From Terebella lapidaria (Eukaryota; Annelida; Polychaeta; Terebellida; Terebellidae): a DNA stretch of 64,000 nt. Each line of letters starts with the position of its first letter. The first letter of the stretch is position 1. Below the pieces are notes generated by a model. That model made no database searches, was not told where the DNA came from, and saw only the letters and a list, made by a program, of their open reading frames with translations. The DNA lies in the NCBI GenBank assembly GCA_949152475.1, contig OX424560.1, forward strand, positions 24,987,106 to 25,051,105, given 5' to 3'. A program made the position numbers and the translations under genes. Positions 55,981-64,000 of the stretch are shown piece after piece.

Positions 55981-58120
55981 ACATGATGATGCTAGAATAC
56001 ATCACCCGTGCCGTGGTTACCTTGCCAGCCCAACCTCACTCAGTCTCAGCTAGGTTCAATGAGTGCAAAACGTCGCACGTGCTCTCTGCCACATTTGAGG
56101 CGGATCTAGATGCAACGGGGGATCACAGTTATGAAGAGATATTTATTTTATCGACTTTGCAACTGTATACAGTATATATCTATGCTAGCTGTGAACATCA
56201 CAATCACACTTGGAATCATTTTGTCATTTCAGCATTTGCCACAAACCAAAGCCAAGGCAAAGCATGACTGCAAGATCAACTTCAACTTGCAATTGCATAC
56301 CAGATATACTACAGACAGTAAGCTTACAGCTCTGGCAGAGCCTCTGCGTCACTCAGGCTGTGGCTACACTACAGACAGGCTGAGACACACAGACAGCCAG
56401 TCAGGCGAGTCAGCACACAGCCACAACCAAATATCTGAGCCTGAAAGAAACTGTACTAGTGCGTAGTGCAGAGCAGCCACCTGTAAGGATCAAGAATAAC
56501 AGTACGTATATTATATGTGTCTATAATTTACTGTACAACTGGAATAGTGTGCGAATACCGTGCTGTCATCATCTGTCAGATATTCTACAGATCCCAAAAA
56601 ATAATGGCACAAAACTGAATACTGTGAATAGTTTACTCAACAACTTAATCTCACATGTAATTTCAGGTTTCAGTTCTACATGTCAACATGAATGATATGT
56701 CATAGAAGGAAACACATCTACCGACAAACCCCACCGAAGGGAAGATGAGAGCCCAAGACCAACCAAATCAGACTTCATCAAGTGGCTAATAGATCTATCA
56801 TGTTGTCATGTCCTGAGTAACAAATTACAGACACTATTGACCATGATTTATTAAATGTCAAAGAAAATTGTTACGCACTCCGAAATGTCTCAATATGTAC
56901 GTTAAAGTGCAAAACTACAAGATATGGCTTGAATCAAAGGCTCTTTGGCTTGAATAGTGTCAGTCATGAAGGAACATGGCAATGTTTACCTCAAAATATA
57001 AAAAGTGCTAAAAAAATCTCCAGGCATTTAAACATAAGCTGTCTGGATGGTCAGGACCAATAAATAGTTGTAATGTTTGCGTATTATCATGTAATATGTA
57101 CAGTATATGAAATAACTGACAATGGTATGATAATGATAATTTGTTTTTGTTGCCCAATGTTCATCAGCATTTGTATATGTCACCTCATCATCTATGATTC
57201 ATTGTCGGTCAATAACCTTGTGGCTAGTGTTTATTGTTTCATGCTATACCGATGTAGAATAAAGTTCATCTATATGATTATTGATCATCATAGATTGATC
57301 ATGACATTTTGTCAAAAGTTCATGTATAGTGTGCGCAACATACTATCTAGTGGTAGAAGGAGTAGCGATTTTCGTAGCCGGTTAACCGTTAGACCGTACC
57401 CGCTTCGTAAGCGGGTACTCGTAAAAAAATCACCATTGCATCGGCATATTGGTCATAGTGAAACGGTCGGTCCCAAACTTGAGGACTGTCTCGTGTACCG
57501 TATGTACTATCCATCATTATTTGCATTTGAGAAACTCATAGAGTAATAATATATATGTGATGAAAGTTTCGTACAGCCTGGATGGCAATGAATAACAAAA
57601 TTGTACAGTAGTAAATGTTACTATATGGGATTTTAATCATGACGCATTGTTATTGGAAAATCCTGGTCACAGTCAGGCATTACAGTAAACATAGTACTGC
57701 TATTAATATTCTGTTTCCATGTTGTTGGTTACCAACATGGTATCACTTTGGCACCACAGATCAAATGTCAATGTATGCATGAACTGCTAGGAAGTGGCAA
57801 ATAAATGTGTAATACCATGTCTAGATTGTTGCTGCATTTGAATATACACATATATGTTTTGAATGAATTTAGGACACCATAATAAGGTTATCTGAATTTC
57901 TAGATATGTCATCGGTATAAATAAGCTGACTTCTATTTGTTGTGGATTTCCTGGTAATACTAGTATTGGAATGCAAAAGTAAATTTAGTGTATAATATAG
58001 AGCAAAGAAAAAATTGGCCACAATTTTGAACAAATTCGTGAGGTTTCCGGCAACGTATATTCCGTATAGAGAGGATAGTGATATATGCAGGTAAATAGGA
58101 AGTGCCTAAACCAACATAGA
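55981..58120. other. Unassigned stretch; no supported gene
   Basis: Open frames of 94-157 codons (55983-56267, 56110-56466, 57073-57546) have no recognised domain. The last has hydrophobic runs and a perfect hairpin TACCCGCTTCGTAAGCGGGTA near 57396-57416. No splice pattern ties them together. Confidence 0.3.
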
Positions 58121-58122
58121 AT

Positions 58123-60410
58123 CTTTTTTTTTCACCAGGCGATGTTGGTTTTTGGGCAGCTATGATGCATTTTCTTAAGTTTACTTTTAGAATAATAGTT
58201 TTCAGTCTTCTGCATTATTTCTTTCCATAGAACTGGAAACTTATATAATGGTAGTTTTTTTTGAAAACTCAGAGCTGCAACGTTTGATATAGAGTTCATG
58301 TGCTTGACGTGTTAGGTGGGTTTGTTGAATTTCGTAGTTGTACTGATACAGGTTAGAAAAAGATACAAGAAGTTTTCCGTATAAATAGTTATGCATAAAC
58401 AAGACCACTTCATATCTATATTGATCTGTTAATTTTAAAATATTTGAATATTTAAAGAGTGGTTCTGTGTGACAATTAAATTGCGCATTATGAATAGTTC
58501 TTATTGCCCGTTTCTGTAAGACTGTTGTTCTTTTAAGACTAGAAGGAGTAGCATTTCCCCATGCCATGATTCCATATATTAAATGTGGGTGGATCATTGC
58601 ATAGTACAATGTTTCTAGACTTTCTGTTGGTAGTTGTTTCTTAACTTGTTTAATTTGAAATAAGGCCCTAGAAATTTTATTATTAACATGGTTTATGTGA
58701 TATTTCCATGATAATGTTTCATCAATGTATAAACCAAGAAATTTCGTACATTTCTCATCAAAATTTTCCCCTATTTGACTCAAGGATATTCCATTTATCA
58801 CAATATCTAAATCATCTAATTTGCATTTTTGGGATGGGGCTCTGAACACTATAAATTTAGCTTTACTAGCGTTTAGCGATAATTTATTTGCACAGAAATA
58901 TTGAAATAACTTATCAACTTCAATTTTTGCTGATTCGAATAGAACTTTCAGTTCAGAATGGGACTTGTTGCACTTGTTGAACTTGTTGAATTTGCACTTG
59001 TTGAATTTGAAATAACATTCACATATATTAGATATAATAGCGGCCCTAATATTGACCCTTGAGGGACCCCACATTCTATGGTAGTTACATCTGATTTGAT
59101 ATTGTCAATTTCCACAAATTGTTTCCTTTTTGACATATAGTTTTTTATCCACTCTAGTGCAATGCCTCGAATCCCATAAATTTCCAATTTTTTCAATAAA
59201 ATATTATGGTCTATGACATCAAAAGCCTTAGAAAGATCGCAAAAGATGTTTGGGGTTGTTTTCATTTGCAGTAGCACAGGCATTTAATAGATGAATAATT
59301 GGATGTATTGTACTATGTTTAGGACGAAACCCATACTGATGTTTGTAAAACAGATTTTGACAATTGAAAAAATTGATAATTTTGTTGAACATTACCTTCT
59401 CGAAGACTTTGGAAAATGCTGGAAGAAGACTGACTGGACGATAGTTCGACAATTCATCTAGGTCAGATCCTTTATATATAGGAATAACTTTAGCAGTCTT
59501 TAGCTGAGTAGGGGAAACTCCAGTTTCTAAAGATTTGTTTATTATATATGTGAATGGTGTAAAAATGCTGCCAATAGAACGTTTGAGTAATTCGGACGAT
59601 ATATTATCATGTCCTGTACTAGTTTTAGGTTTAAGTTTGTCGACAATTTGAAAGATATAGTTTTCCTCTATTTGTTCTATAAACATACTATTTGCATTTC
59701 GATTAGGCATATAATCAGAATAATGTTTGTCTGTTTGTGGAACATTATTGCTTGTTTGCTTACCTATTTTCGAGAAATATTTATTAAATTCATCTGCTAT
59801 GACGTTTTTATCACTAAATGGTTCATCGTTTATCGTGAAAGTTTGTGGAAAACTTGATTTATCATTTTGTTTACCTAGGGCCATCTCTAAAAGTTTCCAT
59901 GTTCTTTTCATGTCGTTTTGATTCAGTTTCAGCATATATTTGAAGTAATTTAGCTTGAGCTTATGTATTACCTTATTATTTCTTGTAACCCGAAATGTTC
60001 GTATCGTTAGGATATTTTAATTTTTTCACCAATAGTTTAGATTTAGTACACATTGATGTCAAGAGGCCAGCTGTCACCCAGGGTTCAATATTGTAATACC
60101 GCTTGTTTGGAGAAATAACATTTAGGGGAAATGCTCTATTATATGCTACCATGTATAGTTCATAAAATTTATTGTAGGATTCATCTGGACTATTTTCTTG
60201 ATATACTGGTGAGAAGTCAGTTTGGTTTAAATATCCATTAAAGGTTTCAATTGTTATTTCAGTTATCGAGCGTTTCTCAATACTCCTTGATCTGTTGCAT
60301 TTATGCTTCATCTCAACTATACAAAAAGTGCCAAAATGATCTGCTACATCTGTGATTATTATACCTGATTTCTTTTTACACTGTGTGTTATTGACGGGTG
60401 CCACTAGTGG
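58123..60410 (-). pseudogene. LINE C, 5'-truncated and inactivated
   Basis: Minus strand: endonuclease end with IITDVADHFG (60360-60310), linker, then reverse transcriptase from KTSTGHDNISSELLK through YRPVSLLPAFSKVFEKV and GFRPKHST (59935-59300). A frameshift near 59250 moves to FCDLSKAFDVIDH and CGVPQGSILGPLLY. The catalytic FADD block is missing: it is replaced by a short TCAACAAGT-type repeat (~59000-58950, read as NSTSANSTSSTSATS). The thumb region and LIYGIMAWGN follow in another frame to 58241. CR1/L2-like, related to LINE A and B. An A-rich 3' end is near 58123. Confidence 0.75.
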
Positions 60411-60736
60411 GGCAGGAAATGCTCACTCTTTCCGGAACACCTGATTTCACCTCCTAATGGTCATTTACGGGGGTTCATGAGTTTCCCTGTCATTTTTGTT
60501 TTCTCTCACTTCGTATGCCTGATATGACTTTCTGTCCCCGGACTATGAGATTGGATAACGGACCCTGTTTTGTTTGCTCGGAATACTTAATACTGGGTAT
60601 TGATTCCACGTCTATTGGTATACATATGGTCAATGAGGGTTGCAGACGATTTACCTATTTGGGTTGGTTTAGTTATAACAGGCATAACTTGGTGAGGCAT
60701 TACATTGCAATGCCACATTCATAGCTTATTGCAGTG
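60411..60736. other. Fragment of unknown repeat at LINE C / duplicon junction
   Basis: It begins GTGCCACTAGTGGGGCAGGA and holds a 69-codon + frame (60515-60724) without a domain. Its last ~35 bp (GCATTACATTGCAATGCCAC...) match 36483-36520, and together with the duplicon edge they keep the uninterrupted LINE A target site. Confidence 0.4.
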
Positions 60737-61867
60737 TCACGTCCGTAGCCTATGGATATAGCCTACGTGGATATTGGTAATATATATCAACCGAGAAACA
60801 TATTGTGCAACAAGCTATGACATACATATTATGATTTTGATTATATAGTGATTATGAATATACATATTTCTCGTTTTGACTAGTTATTCCTCATTGCCTT
60901 TGCGGAATGACTGCATGAAAATCTGCATGATGTTGTCATACCACATGTCCAGAAAGTGCATTCCATATGTGAACCATTCTCCTCTGCTTAAACCCATCTC
61001 TCATTGTGGTCGGTGAGGTCGATTTCAAGCTCGTGAAAAGATGAGATGACTCGTCACCAAGAAGGCTGTGGTTTGTTTTGTTGACCTTTGCTGGATCTGT
61101 CCTGCCCTCTTCGAAATCACCATGAGCCGGGACGGAGAGTAGTTTGGTTCGCAATGGCAGATATGTCATGAACAGTGAGCAATGCGTTTGGTGAGGCAAT
61201 TTGTTGAGTTGTTCAGATAAGTAGAAAGTGATCCCAATGGCTCTTCGAGCAATGTCGAGGCGAATTTAATGGAAAATCACTTGCGAAAATACCGAAATAT
61301 CCAATGGTGCAATGGGTGTATTGGATGCCGGTTCAATTTTGTTCTTTTTATTGGGTTTTATTGACCACAAGAAATCAGACATCAGACACATAGTCACATA
61401 AAGCACTTGTTTCCTAATCCAACTAATGATGGTTCGCTCTCTATCCCAAACCTGATTCTCGATCAGCAACACTCATAAATATACATTGATAACATTATCT
61501 TGTGAAATGTATATATTTACATCAAAAAGGAAAATCATTTAACTTTACGTAGGTGTTGATGGATTGGGAAATGAAACGAATGTTTATCAGATATCCAAGA
61601 CATCAGTAATGTTTGTGGGCAGTTAATATCATGTTTTGGCATGAAGAAATGATAATGTTAATTTTGCAATTCAAATTATATCAGTTCCGGTAAGATTTAT
61701 ATGGATCTTCAACATCATTATCAATACAAATGAACCGTGATTTTTCCCATGTACCACTGGTATATGATAAAATTTATAATAATTACATACAATGATTTCC
61801 TCTTCTGGAAAAAACATCAAAAAAGGCTATAGTAATCCAACACTCATTGGAAAAGTATATGCTGACC

Positions 61868-62130
61868 TGTGTTAAAAAAACGTCGAACTTTATTTTTTAA
61901 CAACACTTGATGAACAAGCATCAGCTTATATTAACATCTCTTGTTGGCTCGGATCTTGGCGTAAGGGTGGTCATCATTGTGGGAGGAAACCAGAGGACCT
62001 GGTGAAAACCCACTTGCCCGGTTTGGCGACCACATATCACCTCACATACTGCCGAGGCCGGGGCCTGCCTAAACCGACTGCATTGGTGAGGAGTCAGCCC
62101 ACATACGAACTGATCTAACCGGGCAACCAG
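61868..62130 (-). mobile_element. tRNA-derived SINE, duplicon copy C
   Basis: Same SINE and position as in copies A and B. It has a small deletion between its boxes: the GCGGGTTCG B-box block is missing (GGCCGGGGCCTGCCTAAACC). Confidence 0.7.
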
Positions 62131-62546
62131 TAAACGACCTGCGTTCATTGCCACAGGTCAGCAGAAATACAATTCAGGCTTGATGTGGGTTTTCTCAATA
62201 GACAATACGACCTTTGGTAATAAATTGAATGCTAGTGCATGATAGACGATTGGTTACTGACCAAATATGGAGGTCAATGATTCTCAAAAAACTTGTATAT
62301 GGTCTTTGCGATAAAGTGCTATAGATTTATAACATTTTAAACTTTTATCATGACCTTATTTGACAAATCATTCGATCAACATCTCAAATGTCAAAAGTAT
62401 CTATCCTTCAGGACACAAGAGCAAACAACCGGTTATTTGATAGGTGATTCAAGTCCATCCATTGATATTCGATCATCCCACATCTTCTGGGATTGATTCT
62501 ACTAATGACCTTTGGAAAAATAAAATGCTGTCCCGAAAAAGTTGTG

Positions 62547-62553
62547 TATAAAA
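62547..62553 (+). promoter_or_regulatory. TATA box of gene copy C
   Basis: TATAAAA in TTGTGTATAAAAGAAAGCC, 74 bp before the start codon. Confidence 0.65.
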
Positions 62554-62626
62554 GAAAGCCAAATTGGTCACCAAACATATCCCTCTGAAGATCATCAATT
62601 TAGGAGGACAAACCAGGCTGACTAGA

Positions 62627-63943
62627 ATGGCATCTCGTCTTTTATTCATGGTGGTATCAGCAGTGCTGCTAATAGGCGCCCATGCACGTAAGTTATATTC
62701 TACTCAAAGTATGAAACAAGTACTAATAATTCCTGACCTGGGTGTTTGCAGTGTGTTAGATTCTGATATACGAGGACGGGCATACATGTGCTAACTATGT
62801 ATGGGCAATTACAATTATATATTTGTGCTGACTTTTTAAATGAAATCATTATGACCAAAGTTTGTTTGTCATCTATGGTTGATGTTCATGATTTGACTAG
62901 TGTTATTTTGACATTGGGTTACGGTGCATTATATGCCCCAATTTTCAGAGGTGAATGAAACCATTCACAGCTCTGATTGTATAAATATCGTTATGCTATG
63001 AACACATCATGAATCAACATCATGAAAGTTCATATAAAACTGCAAAACCTATGACCATGGGGCAGACAATCATTATAACATATTCTAATAGTTATCTTTA
63101 TATTGTCGTGTTTAATATCACCACTTTCTCTGAAATGTATAGGTGTTTCAAGACGGTGCATGATTCCTTACGGTCAGAGAGTAGCATGTAACGGCATGTC
63201 TAGGCTACAGTGTACTTTGGGCGGGTGTTGCTGGGATGAGACTCAAAGTCGCCCAGAAAGGAGATGCTACAATCGTGAGTGAATGCTGCAAAGGAAAAAA
63301 TAAACATAATGACATCGTTGTACATATGTTTTACTATCTGAATGTTTCTTAGTTTTCTATTTGTGTGTGTGTTTTTTTATTAACAATATTTATTGAATTC
63401 GACCAGCGGGACTAGGTCCTATAAGAAGATCTCTCCAGTGAGAGGAAATACAACATTGTGCCAGAATGAAATAGAAATATAATGATATACTGCACATTCC
63501 GACATCCAAAATAGCATATTCAATGTTACAAAATGATACAATTTACATTCACTCATACAAATTACATTCACTCATGTATGTACAGCTTTTAAATATTATT
63601 GATGTTTCCTTCCCTTCCATGCAGCCCGACCAGTCACAGGTATGTAGTTGTTTACCAACAATTCGTTTTTTGTTCACCAGTATTGCTGATGTGATCCTAG
63701 ATATTGCATGTGTCCGAGACCCTTCATGACTAAAAATATGCTCTCGTTTGTCCAATTTTGTAGATCCTCCCTGTGATGGTGCACCAGATTTGTGTCGGAT
63801 TGTGGAACAGGGCCCCTGCATCCTTCCACCGGGTAGAACATGTGGCATTGGAACAATGAGAGAAGTTCGTCGTTGTCTTGGACAAGATGAAATTTGGCAC
63901 ACTTCTGAAGTTGAGAGACGGTGTTGCACGCAAAGATGTGACT
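62627..63943 (+). CDS. Secreted trefoil + TSP1-like protein, copy C (last exon outside the window)
   Basis: Exons 62627-62687, 63143-63274, 63625-63639 and 63764-63943, phase 1 throughout; the fifth exon must lie beyond 64000. The signal peptide is identical to that of copy B. The trefoil exon reads RCMIPYGQRVACNG and GGCCWDE, closer to copy A than to B. The TSP1-like exon (GPCILPPGRTCGIGTMREVR) is closer to copy B. No stop or splice lesion is visible, so it is probably functional. Same inferred extracellular, mucosal-type role as copy B. Confidence 0.75.
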
Positions 63944-64000
63944 GTGAGTGACGTGATTTATTCTTACGGTTGTTCATATCGAAGTCCTCTGTGATTGTGA

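Larger units (their letters stand above)
60737..64000 (+). repeat. Segmental duplication, copy C (runs off the window)
   Basis: From GTGTCACGTCCGTAGCCTAT onward, colinear with copy B: the conserved upstream block, SINE, promoter and gene. Intron 1 is ~455 bp, as in copy A, without the copy B insertion. Confidence 0.85.

Noticed and set aside
55983..56466. Two overlapping open frames of 94 and 118 codons
   Set aside because: No recognised domain; overlapping frames cannot both be supported and neither has independent evidence.
57073..57546. 157-codon open frame with hydrophobic stretches
   Set aside because: AT-rich DNA gives hydrophobic codons; no homology recognised and no promoter, splice or poly(A) context.
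1..64000. Naming the species or phylum
   Set aside because: Features fit several marine invertebrate groups (deuterostome or lophotrochozoan); no phylum-specific gene is readable.

Overview
The window is nuclear DNA from an animal: AT-rich, with short exons bounded by GT/AG sites, AATAAA signals, tRNA-derived SINEs, several endonuclease/reverse-transcriptase LINEs, a Tc1/mariner relic and many minisatellites. Secreted trefoil proteins and a tunicate- or annelid-style antimicrobial precursor suggest a marine invertebrate. The sequence alone does not fix the phylum, and I do not name a species.

Two kinds of host gene can be read. (1) On the + strand at 9.69-12.76 kb is a small eight-exon gene. 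It encodes a 101-residue secreted precursor: signal peptide, then a Trp/Arg-rich cationic segment with a C-x3-C-x7-C-x3-C pattern, then an acidic tail built from tiny in-frame exons and ending in Gly-Arg-Arg. It looks like an antimicrobial-peptide precursor. Its TATA box lies just downstream of a tandemly duplicated block carrying IRF-like, kB-like, CCAAT and CRE-like motifs. (2) A five-exon gene encodes a ~140-residue secreted protein with one P-type trefoil domain and a thrombospondin-1-like cysteine module. It occurs three times inside one segmental duplication: copy A (minus, 26.3-27.9 kb, a pseudogene), copy B (plus, 40.3-43.5 kb, intact) and copy C (plus, 62.6 kb to the window end, intact as far as visible). 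A and B are inverted to each other; C is parallel to B. Each copy has the same SINE upstream, so the SINE predates the duplication.

Most of the rest is mobile or repetitive DNA. 0-9.4 kb: a 327-bp tandem repeat with CRE palindromes, a SINE and an interspersed family with CCCTCGCCCC ends. 12.8-20.5 kb: minisatellites, including a ~134-bp array carrying nuclear-receptor DR1-like motifs. 21.4-25.9 kb: a broken SGNH-hydrolase fragment next to a 260-bp direct repeat, perhaps from a tyrosine-recombinase retroelement, and further interspersed repeats. 29.8-36.5 kb: a nest in which LINE A (minus) is split in its endonuclease by LINE B and in its reverse transcriptase by a 2-kb foldback DNA element; copy C of the duplication preserves the empty site. 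46.7-47.8 kb: a Tc1/mariner relic. 48.1-53.2 kb: a LINE with both ORFs open, ORF2 in the -1 frame of ORF1 and a classical slippery heptamer inside their 49-nt overlap. 58.1-60.4 kb: a dead LINE C.

The two host gene types have related likely roles: small secreted Cys-rich peptides of the kind used in epithelial defence and mucosal protection. The link between them is inference from protein class and proximity.
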